A stretch of 40,025 nucleotides of DNA from Welwitschia mirabilis. Taxonomy: Eukaryota; Gnetophyta; Gnetopsida; Welwitschiales. Under the pieces are notes generated by a model. The model saw only the letters and a list, made by a program, of their open reading frames with translations, ran no database searches and was not told the origin of the DNA. The stretch lies in the NCBI GenBank assembly GCA_051453625.1, contig JBOZIK010000001.1, positions 26,778,655-26,818,679 on the forward strand, read 5' to 3'. The position numbers and the translations under genes were made by a program. Shown here in pieces: positions 18,301 to 29,100 of this stretch (position 1 is its first letter; every line of letters begins with the position of its first letter).

Positions 18301-20575
18301 GTCTGTAGAGATTATTTTCCAAGGATACTTTTTTTGTAATTTTGTTTTGCAATATTACAGTATAATGAGCCTACAACTCATAACATTTCTATGCTATTTC
18401 ATTTAATATAAAATTAAGCTATGTTTTAACATATTTCATTAACATCTTGAGGCACAAGTATACCCATACGTGGAATTCTTTTTAAGTGAGCTCTATAACT
18501 ATGGCCTGTTTGTTCCATGAGAATAAAATGAGAAATGTTCTCAAATCAATATTCTACTATTGCAAAAGTGAAAGGATGTTCTCTCAAATACATGAAAGGA
18601 TAGATGGGTTAACAGTAGAATCTGCAACTTCACTTTGGTGATGTTATAGCCATCATAAGGTTAATATCATATGTGAGCTTTAGCTTAACCGGATTAAGAT
18701 AAGCAGAGGTTGATAATGATTGGAATGAATGCTGCCTATATAATCACTGAATTATCTCTTTATCTGACAAATTATTGATTGAACAGCAGTTTTATACGTT
18801 ATCTCATTTGATTACGTAGAGTTATGTTTTGATGTATTAACTTATTGGAATGCTGCTATTTTCAGGTAAAGCGTCTGTATGATGCATTCCATGAACCATT
18901 TAAGCGCACTGTTAAGAAAGTTCATGCCTCAAATGACTGTGAGCCTTCAAATGAAGGAAAAGAGCTATCTGACAATCAGGAGTCTTCCAAAACTGAAGCG
19001 AACCCATCTAATAACAATGAAGCCAAAAAGCCTAGTTTGTCTGTCAAATCTGCCCTTAAGTCAGCATATGAAAAATATTGGGACAAGCTTAGACCAAGGG
19101 ACATTGAAGGACCAAAGACATCAGGAGATAAGGAAAGTAGTCTTGATAATCCTGTTGNNNNNNNNNNNNNNNNNNNNNNNNNNNNNNNNNNNNNNNNNNN
19201 NNNNNNNNNNNNNNNNNNNNNNNNNNNNNNNNNNNNNNNNNNNNNNNNNNNNNNNNNNNNNNNNNNNNNNNNNNNNNNNNNNNNNNNNNNNNNNNNNNNN
19301 NNNNNNNNNNNNNNNNNNNNNNNNNNNNNNNNNNNNNNNNNNNNNNNNNNNNNNNNNNNNNNNNNNNNNNNNNNNNNNNNNNNNNNNNNNNNNNNNNNNN
19401 NNNNNNNNNNNNNNNNNNNNNNNNNNNNNNNNNNNNNNNNNNNNNNNNNNNNNNNNNNNNNNNNNNNNNNNNNNNNNNNNNNNNNNNNNNNNNNNNNNNN
19501 NNNNNNNNNNNNNNNNNNNNNNNNNNNNNNNNNNNNNNNNNNNNNNNNNNNNNNNNNNNNNNNNNNNNNNNNNNNNNNNNNNNNNNNNNNNNNNNNNNNN
19601 NNNNNNNNNNNNNNNNNNNNNNNNNNNNNNNNNNNNNNNNNNNNNNNNNNNNNNNNNNNNNNNNNNNNNNNNNNNNNNNNNNNNNNNNNNNNNNNNNNNN
19701 NNNNNNNNNNNNNNNNNNNNNNNNNNNNNNNNNNNNNNNNNNNNNNNNNNNNNNNNNNNNNNNNNNNNNNNNNNNNNNNNNNNNNNNNNNNNNNNNNNNN
19801 NNNNNNNNNNNNNNNNNNNNNNNNNNNNNNNNNNNNNNNNNNNNNNNNNNNNNNNNNNNNNNNNNNNNNNNNNNNNNNNNNNNNNNNNNNNNNNNNNNNN
19901 NNNNNNNNNNNNNNNNNNNNNNNNNNNNNNNNNNNNNNNNNNNNNNNNNNNNNNTTGAAACAAGTAAACTAAAGGAAGCCAACACAAATGAACTTTAAAG
20001 TTGTATGCTTTTTCTGAACATAATTAACAGTTGTTTTTATCATTTTGATTGATAATTTATTTCGATTATCATCTCTGTACAGTATCTGATCTCCACCTCA
20101 AATAAGACTCTGGCTAGGAATGTTTTAAAAAGAAACATGTTTTGAGATTGTTGTCAAATTAATTGACGTTGTATGACATAAAATGCAAATTATCACATCA
20201 TAATATAAAATGTATATGAATTAAGAAAGATCAAAGAAGTTGAAATTAGTAATATTCCCATGTGTGACATTATTCATATGGTAGTTAGAGAGACATTGAT
20301 TTGTTTTAGTGAGAGCTTTATCAAATTTTTTTTCATGTGGTCTGATTGTTTCTGCTTGGCTTGTATAAACATGTCGACTATTTTCAAGCTTTCTTTTAAG
20401 CTAGTCCACTTCTAAGGATTTAGATTTTGCTTGGTATAGGCTGAGAACCTTTTTAACTACCCTTGCTTTCTTTCTTTCTTTTTTTTTTTTTTTTAAAAAA
20501 AACTTTCTTAAACTAAATAAATCAAATTTGTAGGTGGTTGATGCACCTTCTAGCAGTCAGATTAGTAGCTCTTAA
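9213..20575 (+). CDS. ERCC1: DNA excision repair protein ERCC1 (RAD10 homologue), 3' part, spliced
   Basis: ERCC1 is the non-catalytic partner of XPF (RAD1). The heterodimer cuts 5' of lesions in nucleotide excision repair and acts in crosslink and recombination repair in the nucleus. Joining the exons gives the end of the central domain (ECARYLETIKAYEKKPAD) and the tandem helix-hairpin-helix domain that binds XPF and DNA (LTNALTSVHRINKCDVV, TLGANFG, then ELARCPGIGERK and VKRLYDAFHEPFKR). A plant-style tail follows with SVKSALKSAYEKYWDKL. Exons are 9213-9305, 9399-9470, 13868-13936 and 18866 to beyond 19157 (gap), perhaps 19955-19963, and probably 20534-20575. All visible junctions are phase 0 with GT-AG sites. 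Intron sizes are 93, 4397 and 4929 bp, and the long ones are filled with transposons. The exons for the N-terminus and most of the central domain are not found. I see no lesion in the visible coding exons, so the gene may be functional. Confidence 0.93.
9399..9470 (+). CDS. ERCC1: ERCC1 exon: first helix-hairpin-helix motif
   Basis: 24 codons, from LTNALTSVHRIN to LGANFG. Acceptor AG at 9397-9398, donor GTATGT at 9471. Contains the first hairpin of the (HhH)2 domain. The upstream intron is only 93 bp, in contrast with the next two. Confidence 0.95.
10046..10278 (-). mobile_element. Candidate tRNA-derived SINE
   Basis: A short block with clearly higher GC than its surroundings. Read on the minus strand it begins near 10278 with a sequence resembling a Pol III A box (TTAGCTCAAAC) followed about 48 bp later by a B-box-like GGTTTGATTCC (consensus GGTTCGANTCC with a CpG-type C-to-T change). 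It ends about 230 bp on, next to an A-rich stretch (T-rich on the + strand at 10021-10046). The tRNA-like head and A-rich end suggest a SINE. I could not find a clear target-site duplication. It also supplies a good splice-acceptor look-alike at 10047. Confidence 0.45.
10536..10770 (-). pseudogene. C-terminal segment of the LINE protein
   Basis: A 77-codon stretch without stops, ending at TAG (10536-10538). It contains PSRSLADPSHYICS and RCYRKMPNLTPTDIKELKRS, then a charged, probably helical tail (LVKEQMSAKEEARQIQIAKL). It lies in line with the upstream LINE frames and is most simply the end of that protein. I do not recognise a named domain. Confidence 0.45.
11686..12464 (-). pseudogene. LINE reverse transcriptase, catalytic motif mutated
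   Basis: Blocks in order: LNNYRFIVVSNIFSKLLSTI and AITQAGFREHHSTIEHLITL (fingers); FSKAYD of motif A, with a stop just before it so that the catalytic Asp is out of frame; VKQGCPLSTILFGIFIDELE (motif B); LFANDIVSIAPSPERLQSLL (motif C, where the family has F/Y-A-D-D, so the first Asp reads Asn); then SVNANNTEIMMYG and YKYLGVTF. The blocks fall in several frames with stops between them. The enzyme would have copied the element RNA at a nicked target. Confidence 0.85.
13135..13867. other. ERCC1 intron sequence, nothing identified
   Basis: Between the LINE and the next exon. It may contain decayed endonuclease sequence of the LINE, but I cannot recognise a motif. The pyrimidine-rich approach to the acceptor TTGCATAG lies at its right end. 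Confidence 0.5.
13868..13936 (+). CDS. ERCC1: ERCC1 exon: second helix-hairpin-helix motif
   Basis: 23 codons, TLAGIFGASMDELARCPGIG then ERK. Acceptor AG at 13866-13867, donor GTATTG at 13937. CPGIGERK is the signature glycine hairpin of the second HhH motif. Confidence 0.96.
13937..15007. other. ERCC1 intron sequence, nothing firm
   Basis: AT-rich intron DNA. It contains an acceptor-like TATTGCAG at 14094-14101 followed by a short in-frame extension and stop (see findings). No transposon boundary is seen. Confidence 0.5.
15008..15428 (+). repeat. Candidate solo LTR or promoter-bearing repeat
   Basis: The segment has TGTTG...CAACA termini (TGTTGAAATTG at 15008, TTTCCCAACA ending 15428) and an internal core-promoter layout: TATAAAT at 15224-15230, then an A/C-rich stretch (CACACTCACACACACC) about 30 bp later, as in the U3/R part of plant LTRs. 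No primer-binding site follows and no matching 5-bp target duplication is seen, so the boundaries are tentative. Confidence 0.35.
15224..15230 (+). promoter_or_regulatory. TATA box of the LTR-like repeat
   Basis: TATAAAT in the context AACTATAAATACCCC, a good plant TATA context. It is probably transposon-derived and lies in sense orientation inside an ERCC1 intron. Confidence 0.4.
15429..16105. other. ERCC1 intron sequence, nothing identified
   Basis: Pyrimidine-rich, then AT-rich DNA. Short frames here have no recognisable domain. Confidence 0.5.
16112..16217 (-). repeat. TRIM LTR, complete copy
   Basis: One of three near-complete 106-bp LTRs. On the element strand it starts TGTTAGGTATAC, carries a TATA motif (AATATAAAGGG on the minus strand, at about 16168-16175) and ends GGGCCCAACA. 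The near-palindrome AAGCCATGACTT lies about 30 bp from that end. Confidence 0.9.
16425..16525 (-). repeat. TRIM internal domain with PBS and polypurine tract
   Basis: On the minus strand this holds the primer-binding site at 16513-16524 (one base changed in this copy), a B-box-like GGTTCGAGTC at 16481-16490, and the polypurine tract CAAGGGGGAGAT at 16425-16436 directly before the next LTR. It is 101 bp long and has no open frame of its own. Confidence 0.88.
16980..17043. repeat. Inverted half-LTR (snap-back) closing the TRIM array
   Basis: The last LTR starts normally at 16980 (TATTGGGCCC) but after about 30 bp turns back on itself. The sequence from about 17012 to 17043 is the reverse complement of the LTR start and ends GGGCCCAACA at 17043. 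The two arms match at 25 of 30 positions and meet without spacer at the palindromic CATG within CCAAAAGTCATGGCTTTTGG (17002-17021). Confidence 0.9.
17050..18865. other. ERCC1 intron sequence with one unexplained frame
   Basis: Mostly AT-rich intron DNA. A 61-codon minus-strand frame at 17301-17486 (GMGLRMAVSPITYGLIQNP, KFVMLLNRKAL) looks coding-like but I do not recognise it. A GC-richer stretch at 17880-18080 also has no assignment. The branch and pyrimidine region before the acceptor TTTTCAG (18859-18865) belongs to ERCC1. Confidence 0.45.
18866..19157 (+). CDS. ERCC1: ERCC1 exon: end of HhH domain and acidic tail, cut by a gap
   Basis: 97 codons before the gap. VKRLYDAFHEPFKR finishes the second HhH motif. 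Then comes a hydrophilic, Ser/Asn/Glu/Lys-rich, probably disordered linker and the block SVKSALKSAYEKYWDKLRP, which corresponds to a conserved C-terminal block in plant ERCC1. Acceptor AG at 18864-18865. The 3' end of the exon is inside the 797-N gap. Confidence 0.95.
19158..19954. other. Assembly gap (797 N) inside ERCC1
   Basis: Unresolved sequence between the last clear ERCC1 exon and its probable end. The first bases after it, TTGAAACAAGTAAAC, are either the end of an exon with a GTAAAC donor at 19964 or, if read on, a short tail LKQVN before TAA. The frame agrees with the upstream exon only if the gap length is right. Confidence 0.95.
20534..20575 (+). CDS. ERCC1: Probable last ERCC1 exon
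   Basis: A long pyrimidine tract at about 20461-20495, then an A/T-rich stretch and an acceptor (TTTGTAG ending 20533), precedes 13 codons VVDAPSSSQISSS and a TAA at 20573-20575. Phase 0 entry fits the other junctions, and the Ser-rich C-terminus fits the tail. No homology proves it, because C-termini of plant ERCC1 proteins vary. Confidence 0.55.
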   Translation: MVDAPSSSQISSS

Positions 20576-20840
20576 AGATATACAAGGGAAGTCTCAAATG
20601 TGAAAATTTCCCTGCTGCTATTTCTGACTTTCACTTCTAAGCATTTGTCATATGCTCCAAGGTGTTTGTACTTTTGTTTTGACAACAAAGAAGTTGGTTG
20701 TTCATGGTTTGAAGTTCTTGGCCATTTTGAAAATGAATACTTGCATGTGAGGGCTGAACCACAAGGACATGTGATCATTAGCATGAAATTTTTATAGGTC
20801 TCATGACAGCTCTAGGTAGAATAAAAAGTTCACACAACAC
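20576..20840 (+). other. ERCC1: Probable ERCC1 3' UTR with poly(A) signal
   Basis: Follows the probable last codon. It contains a canonical AATAAA at 20820-20825. The frame at 20600-20797 that opens across it is not like any protein I know and is better taken as untranslated. Confidence 0.4.
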
Positions 20841-20849
20841 ATAAGCATA

Positions 20850-22915
20850 ATAACAATGTCACGCATAAGGCATAGATATAGTCATTATGCAATCTATCAA
20901 AGGATATAAGATTAGCAAAAACCAGAGTCATACACAAGATTAATACATATCGTTTGAGACATTTCTTTTCATAATTATTCTTACAGTTACTAAAACATAA
21001 TTTATATTTTATAAACTTTACTATTTATTATATGATCGTTATTTATAAAATATTATTTATGGATTCATCTAAAAATAATCTTAAGTTATTACAAACATAT
21101 TTAAAACATAATCAAATAGAAACCACAAATTCAATAGGGATACTAATTTTTCAAATGTTAACATTCTTTTATTTAGCTTTTAATTTTGAGGTTCGTAAGC
21201 TTCCTTCTTAGTTGTCATTAGTCATTTTAGGATATAGTCAAACCATAAAAGTAATATGGAATTGTCAATGCAGAAATAGCTAATTACATTCTATGATGCA
21301 TTGTGAACTCTTATTAAGTTTATGAAGGCATATTAAATATTAAAAAAGGATTGCTAGTGTTGAATAAATATAATCTTGCAAATCTTTGTAAACATCTCAT
21401 CATGGATACACAAGTATATGACAACTTCAAACTTATAATCAATTGTAAAAGAGAAAATTTCATAATGTTGAAGTGTTCTTGATTAAGATCAACTTCTTGA
21501 CAAACTTCATAGAAGCCTTTCATGAAAAGTTTAGATCTTCAAGAGAGAACCTAGTGTACTCATTTGTAAAGGTCAAAATCTTATTTTAATAACTTCATGC
21601 ATTTCTTATGAAAAATGATGCTTTTTAACATTTTTATATACACCAAATAGATCTTAATTTTTTTTAATATATTCATTCTGTGTTAGTCATTTCTTTCTTG
21701 TTTAAAGAGGTATCTATTACCTTAAGGAATACCAAGGTAGTCTACATGTCATCACAACCAACTTTCAACTAGAAACCTGACATAAACCTTATGTTCTATG
21801 GCTAAAACAATATTATATTATGTTTTGTAACTAAGGTAAGTATGCTTAATTATTCTAGGAATTGATGTTGATGTTCTTGAAGAACACACATTTAAAACGT
21901 AAGACCCTGGAAGATTGTATGAGACAAAGCATGTCATTGGTTGACTAGTTCTCAGTGAGTAAAGATGGATTAGTTATCCACATCAATACAAAAATTCAGT
22001 GATAATTTGCCTACTATGCTTATGAAAATCTCACCAAAGAGGATAATGTTGCATTTAAAAGGGGAGAAAATATTTGTATGACATACAAATAATGGAATTA
22101 TTATCTTTGTTATTTAATGTCTGGTGGTAGGGCCTTGTCTTTGGAATGTTATTATTTCATTAGCTTCTTTGGTTTGTTAGGAGGTCAACCCTCAAGAGCA
22201 GACACTACGTTTCTTTGGAAGCATCATATTGCTAGGAGAATATTATTTGACAAATTGATCAATTTAAAGAAAGGCTATAGATTACTATGAAGGCTTTCTC
22301 AAGTGAGGTGTAACAATAAAACTTTACTAAATTATCTAATTGGAAGGTTGGCCATGGGTTACTTTCATTGCTTACACCTCAATGCTTTATCTTAAAATTA
22401 TCTTTTTTTGCCTATTTGATTAAAGCTCCTTTCAAAACAGCCTTGTAAAGTTCAATGGATAAGATTAGGATGAATGCTTCTTCTAGGCACCTTGATGTAT
22501 AGTAAGTGATAATGTCAAATTCTTCATGCAAGGAGGGTGTTGTGATGCTCAATGATACTATAAAACTAAGGGCTTGTTCGTGAAATATAACGTCTTCTAT
22601 TAAGTGTTCTTTATTTAGGTGAGTGTGTAATTACATTTTCACATTACTAGTAATTGTTCATAGTCCAACTAGTGAGAAAACTATCTTTCGTTTAAGAGGT
22701 TGTGGGTGTGAAACTTTAGATCTCTTGCTTGGCACACTGTGAAGCTTTAGTCACAAGGAATACATATCATTCCTCTAGCTCAAGTCATAACCCATAAGCA
22801 GGAAGGCAAACAACTCCAATCACAATTATACACTCACATAGAACCCCTAACCTTCTTTTATAGCATTAGGGTTTGATACAAAGCCCTAAACTAAGATGAA
22901 CCCCCCATACTCTAG
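20850..22915. other. AT-rich intergenic DNA, no gene seen
   Basis: Very AT-rich, with no readable domain on either strand. It probably consists of old decayed repeats. A plant-like TATA motif (CTATAAAAG on the minus strand at 22855-22863) lies near its right end but has no gene behind it. Confidence 0.5.
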
Positions 22916-22946
22916 CTTCTTCTTCTTCTTCTTCTTCTTCTTCTTT
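22916..22946. repeat. (TTC)n microsatellite
   Basis: About ten uninterrupted TTC units. On the minus strand this is (GAA)n and lies just 3' of the LINE remnant that follows, so it could be a former A-rich tail. Confidence 0.92.
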
Positions 22947-22984
22947 CTTCCCCCATCCCTTTTATGTAATTTTTGCAATTCAAG

Positions 22985-24420
22985 GCCACTTTTAACATAA
23001 ATGGGGCAGTATAAGGTTTGGCTTTATTATAACTAAAAGCTCCTCCATGCAATTCAAGATAAAGTTCCATTCAATTCTATTGTAAGTTTTGGCATAATCA
23101 ATTCTAATGAAGGTGATATCTTGATTAGTATCCTTTTCTCATGCCAAATTTTTCGAAGTAGATACAACATTATTAAGAACATATCAAGCTTTAACAAAAC
23201 CACTCTTCTCAATACAAATGATACTCAGTAGGATAGTCCTCAACTTGTTATATTTAGTTAAAGTTTTCTAAGAGACATTGAGTAGACTACCCAATGTCTA
23301 ATTGAATTGGAATGCAAATCACTTGATTTTAGCAAAAGATAGATAACACCTTGATTAAGCTTGGGACCTAAGTTGCCTTCATGCAAGGCTTTCTAAACTA
23401 CCCTAAAGCAGTCCTTTCTAATAAAATCTCAAAGATTTTCATAAAATTCTATGGAAAAACTATCCATTCTTAGAGTCTTACCATTAGCCATGTCAAAGAG
23501 TTTCTTTTAACTCATCTTTCTCTAAAATTTGATGATAGGAGTTCTAAAACTTTTTGGGGAATGAAGTTAGTATTTCAATGAAAGATATGTTGATGAAAAC
23601 CATGCAGTTTGAAGAACTTAGTAAAATTTATAGCTTAACAACTAAGAGGGTTGAGGATCAAAGTGTAAATTGCCATTAAATTCAAGTCTATCTAATTGAG
23701 GAGAAACAGAGCTTCTCTTAACAAATTTGAAAAATTCTTTACAACTGGCATCATGAATGTTAAGCTAAGAAACTCTAGTTTTAATTGCAAAACTTTTAGC
23801 AAAATACATTTTCTAGAAATTTAAACAATTTTTATTTTTTGAAAACTACTTATGGAGGTGATGGTTAAAAGGATCTCATTATATAGTTGTAGAAAATGAT
23901 GACATATGCTATTGAATGTTCTTTTCCCGGTTTAGTAGCCATTTGTTTATTAACATTTCTAGAATAATTTTGCATATCATATATAGCATCATGGAATCCA
24001 TCTAGTATTACCACTTGGCTGAGGCTTTGTGCTCCATAACCTTTGCAAAATAGTTTTTTTTTTCATTTAGAATTATAATCATTTCCATGTGATCTAAAGA
24101 GAAAAGAATGGTATAGCCACATGCCTGAATTCAATCTACAAACAAATGTCAAATGATCTAATAATAAGTAATTCTTACAACCTCTAATAAAAGCATTTTG
24201 ATTCTAGAAAGAGATAAAAGAAAAATAAAATCTATCAAAGGCATTGAAGAATAATGCATAGGCAACTATATTAATAAGAAAAATATATAAAATTCCTATT
24301 TTGATGCCTTTCATGATGATCTCTTCTTTATGAGTAAGAGTACAATCACCTAGTCTAAATATAATATGAATTCCTCCATTTGATGAATCACTAATACATA
24401 ATAAAATTTTTCTCAAGTTA
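22985..24420 (-). pseudogene. Old L1-type LINE remnant, RT fingers to motif A
   Basis: On the minus strand several reverse transcriptase blocks of the plant L1 type can still be read: ANGKTLRMDSFSIEFYENL, then KALHEGNLGPKLNQGVIYLL, IRHWVVYSMSL, LLKLDMFL, and FIRIDYAKTYNRIEWNFIL (motif A, Asp kept) ending at about 23040. Motifs B and C should lie at lower coordinates but are not found, so the copy is truncated at its 3' end. Above 23800 the sequence is probably the rest of the same element, but only vaguely coding-like. Many stops and frameshifts. Confidence 0.7.
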
Positions 24421-26105
24421 ATGCATGATTAATTAAAGCTAAGTTTTTGTAATTTGGCCTTAGTAACCTTCGTAAATATGGTCTGTTAAAGTTTGTTATA
24501 TTTGTGTCAATGCTAATGCATAATAGTAGAAGCTTGGAGGAAGGAATTCTATAATTGGCATAGGGCCTTTGCAAGATATCTTTTCAACATTGAATGTAGT
24601 TATTTCTTTTGAATTTAGCGAATTAGATAATGGAATAAAAAAAGGTTTCATTTTTTAAAATTCTTGTATTGGTTTCTTAAAATTTCCTTAAACATTTAGA
24701 TCTATTCAAAGACTTATCCAAGTATTTGATTCTAAGATCCAAATTTTTTACCATTTTAAAAATGGTTGGATTTTATTACATCTAAGTAGAATGCAATTGT
24801 TTTGTGTATAAATTTGATAAGAATAGATGTTATCCATTTTGGAAATTCTACCCATCAAAGTCAAATATACTAAACTTCAGTTTTTTATTCATTTCATCAT
24901 TAATTTAAACACTATTATAGAATCTAGATGTAGATTTGTAGGATTTCAAGATTGTTTCTTGAATAGTTCTTTCACTTGATTACTTTTTATGGATGGATCA
25001 TAATTCTTTTTTGGTTAGATCTTGTTTAAGGTTTGCATATTGAAAAATATGACAGTTTCTTATCGCAAAATAGTTTATGTTTAAATTTCTTCAATAGATG
25101 TTCAAAGTATTCTTTTTTTTTAGTAAAGTATTCATCCATGTCATTAATATAGAAAATTCATCTTTCATGCTGTAGATAAACTCAAAGCCAAATATTTACT
25201 TCAAAAAGATTATCTATTCCTAAACAAAAATGATTCTAAAATAAAAGATTATGAAGAAATATAGTTGTACTAATATATTGATTAACAAGGAAGCTAATGA
25301 TATAAAAGATTAAGATATTTCTTTTGATTAAAAATTTATAATACAATTTAAAACTTCATTTATTATTTAGGAAAAAATCTAAAGTACTTTTGGATCTCCA
25401 TAAAATGATTTTTGAAAAAAGTGTATCTCTTAAAGAGGTTAAACCAAGTGAAGAGAAATATTCATAAGAAGGGAATAAGGATAAATTAGTTACATATGAT
25501 AATGAATATTTAATATATTTGCACCTTCAAATAGAAAAAACCAATTAAATATATTTTCAACCAAATGATAGATGTAGAAATAAAAAAATTTACATGGAGA
25601 CAATGATGCACTTGCTTATGGTAATGGATTTTAGTAAAATTCTCTTATTAAATTATCCTTCTTTTACTTCCTTGACCTCTCTTGTTAAGAAATAAGCAAA
25701 TGTAGGGTCTTCAAGCAAGAAAAGTCAACCAATAAAATCTATTGATCTCTTTCTAAAGATCTATTATGTAAATATAGAATTAGAAAAAGAATTATAAGAA
25801 ATGATGATTATGCTATGATTGAAAGAGGTAAAAATGAGGAAAACAAAAATGAGCATGGAGGGAATAATTCTGTCATGCCATAATGAAAATATTTAGTTGA
25901 ACCTTAAGAGTTTATAATGACCCATTAATAATTGACACCCTTAAAATGTGATGTTAGAACGTGAAATCTAATGCTTTATTCATTTTTAAAACCAAATGCT
26001 CAAATTCAACTAGTGATAGAATTGTTTGTAAAAATTATTCTAGTATCTTTTTAATTTTTAAAATAAGTTCAAAAATCAAGTGATATTTGGTTATTATGGC
26101 TTCCT
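24421..26105. other. AT-rich DNA, no clear feature
   Basis: May include the decayed 5' part (ORF1) of the LINE that follows on the + strand, but no motif is recognisable. Confidence 0.45.
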
Positions 26106-29100
26106 TTTCAGAATGTAAAAGATCTTTACAATAATCAATTCCTTGTTAGTTACAAATTTCATATAGGAAATTCTTTGTTAATTTTAATTACTGTCTATTA
26201 TCCATAATTATCATATTGTGGAAAAAATGAAATAATTTTGAAATTGATTGTATTAAAATATTTGAATATTATTTAAACCTATTTTGGTTGGTGATGATTT
26301 CAATTCTATTATTCATGAATATAAAAAAATGAATGGGAATTTTTAGTTTTAAAAAAACCAAAATTTTCAAAAAAGCTATAGACGATTGTAGTTGGATGGA
26401 AATTTAAATTGAAAATTATAATTATAATTATAATTAGAGTAATACAAAATCTAAGTTAAATTTAGTTCTTAAAAAGTTGAATAGATTCCTTATAAATTAT
26501 TTTTGAATTTTGAGTTTTTAGAAATCTTAAAGTCAAACTAATACTCCTCTTGGGTTAGATTATTAATTGATTCTTCTTCAAATTCGTATTACTCAAAATA
26601 AATGTTAATTTGTTTTTTTTGATGAACTAGTTGGTTTCAATATCTTTATTTGAAAGAAGAAACTAAGAATGGTGGAAGAGTAAAGGTAAGGGCTCCAAGG
26701 AATTCCAACCATAATAGAAGTTAATATTAAGGGATACATAAAATCTTGGTACAACTTTTATATCTTAAATCGCAAAAATAAAGAGAATGATTTAATTCAT
26801 CAAATTTAGTAGTTTGTATAAGAAAGTTAAAAAAACATATTGATAAAAAGTTTAGGGAATAAAGAAAAATAATTATGCTGAGATCTTTACTTTTCCAAAA
26901 TGGAAGAGGTCTTACTAGTCCCAAAGGAAAAAAACACTGAGTGGATTAAAGAAGGTGATGCAAATTATAGACGTTTTGGATAAAATGAGAAAATATATTA
27001 TAAAATATTACAAGAATTTTAGAAAATTCCAAATGAATAAATATGGACAACATTAATAATGTGATTTCTCTTATCAATATACCTTTGAATGATGCCAAAT
27101 TGTGATTTCTTAAGAAAGAACCTACTATGAAAGAAATAAAGAAAGTTTTTTTTTTGTAAAAATGAAAACGAATAAGTCTTTAGGTATAGGTAGTCATTTT
27201 GCTTTTTTCCCCAAAAATTATTTCTAATGAAGCCTGATAGTATTATATCCTATTATTTAGAAAATAATGTTAAAAGTTCTTACAAAAAGATTGAAAATTA
27301 TTGTTCTAATTTTGATTTCATATTCATAAGGAGGACCTATGAAAGAAAGGCATATTTGAAATCACATAAGTTTGATTCACAAGATTTTTCACTGTACTAG
27401 TAGGGGAANNNNNNNNNNNNNNNNNNNNNNNNNNNNNNNNNNNNNNNNNNNNNNNNNNNNNNNNNNNNNNNNNNNNNNNNNNNNNNNNNNNNNNNNNNNN
27501 NNNNNNNNGACCTCTGAAAGAAAGGCATATTTGAAATCACCTAAGTTTGATTCACAAGATTTGTCACTGTACTAGTAGGGGAAAAACAAACTAATGAGGG
27601 ATTCATATTGGATATGAGAAAATCATATCACCATCTTTGTTTGGGTTTGTTACTGTAGGTAGGTTATGGGGAAAGTGAGTACTACATGACTACCCTACAT
27701 CACTCTTATGAACACAGTCATTCCTCGACCATAAAATGAATTGGTATTTTCTTGAGGCAGTAATTAAAAGACTTATGTTTTTGAATGATACTAAAAATTA
27801 TTAAAATTGTGTTATACTTCTTCATACCTTTCTACTAGAGTAAATGTCATATGCATGGGTTTTTAATTGTAAATATGATATTGCTCAAGGTAATGTTTTT
27901 TCACCTTTTCTTTTTCTTTTTGTTTCTAAATTTTTAGGATTATTCATTAATAAGGTCAAACAACTAACTCTTTGACATGTGTTAAAGTTGCACAAGATAT
28001 TTCTACTTTATTTCCTATTAAATACATAGATGATACTTTTATATTTTATATAAGGAAAATAGTGAACTTCAAAAGTATTTAAGATATTTTAAAAATCTTT
28101 TCTAAAACTTCTAGTTTAATCATTAATCTTCAAAAATCCATGGCATATACTTTTGACATGGATCCAAGATATATTAATAAAATTTTAAGAATTATGATTG
28201 TGGAACTAGTAGGAAGAGTGAAGTAAAAATTATTGAGTAATGTTTCAATAAGATGGAAAAAAAATTAGTACGATTAAAAGGTAACTTTCTCTTTACCAAG
28301 AAGAGCTTAATTCATTTCAAACTATCTTCAATCCTTATCAATTTAGTTAATGTCTTATTTTTGGACTCTAAAAGAAGTTTTCAAGCACATGAAAAGGATG
28401 GAAAGAAATTTTCCATGGAAAATAACTAATGGTAAATTGTATATTCATTAAAAAATTTGAATTATTCATGCAAAATGTGGGATTAATATGGTTTTGGTTT
28501 AAAAAGATGTCATAACTTAAATATTTTTTTTGTTAGCTCAAATAGTTCAATGGTTACATGTGAAGAATTAAAAAACGTTTTAAGTGAGACATGGTTAATA
28601 TTTAAATCAATTTAATTATTTTCTTAAAGGTGTACATATTATTGAAAGATTACAATTTAGAATGATTTTGAAAATTTAAATATGGATTAATGATTTATAT
28701 GCTTTTAAATATTTAGAGTAATTAGAAATAGAAAATCAAAGATAATTTCAATCTCAAAAAGCTTGTAACACTCTTTAAAGCTATCTTATAAATAGAAAAG
28801 AAATTAGATGGAAAATAAATTGGAATTATCCCAAAGTTATAGCTTTTTCTCCCTCTAGAATGATTATATTAATTCTCTTTTTTATAGACTTTTTAGAAAT
28901 GTTGTTAAGCATTTACAAGTTGTTGCTAATTTTTCAAAAATGAATAAGAAACCTTTAGACACTTTGTTCTTCATTGTATGTCAATAAGAATAGTTTGAAA
29001 TTTTAATTTTTTAAATAAAAAAGAAATAGATGATTCTTTCAAATTGTGTTAAACTCTTAGTTAAATAATGCAATTACCCTAGAGGTGGAGGAAAGTTGAA

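Noticed and set aside
20600-20797. A 65-codon frame after the probable ERCC1 stop
   Set aside because: No recognised domain. It lies between the stop and an AATAAA signal and overlaps another frame on the opposite strand, so it is better explained as 3' UTR.
22640-22915. Promoter or LTR on the minus strand with CTATAAAAG at 22855-22863
   Set aside because: A TATA motif alone in AT-rich DNA. No LTR ends, no primer-binding site and no downstream gene were found.
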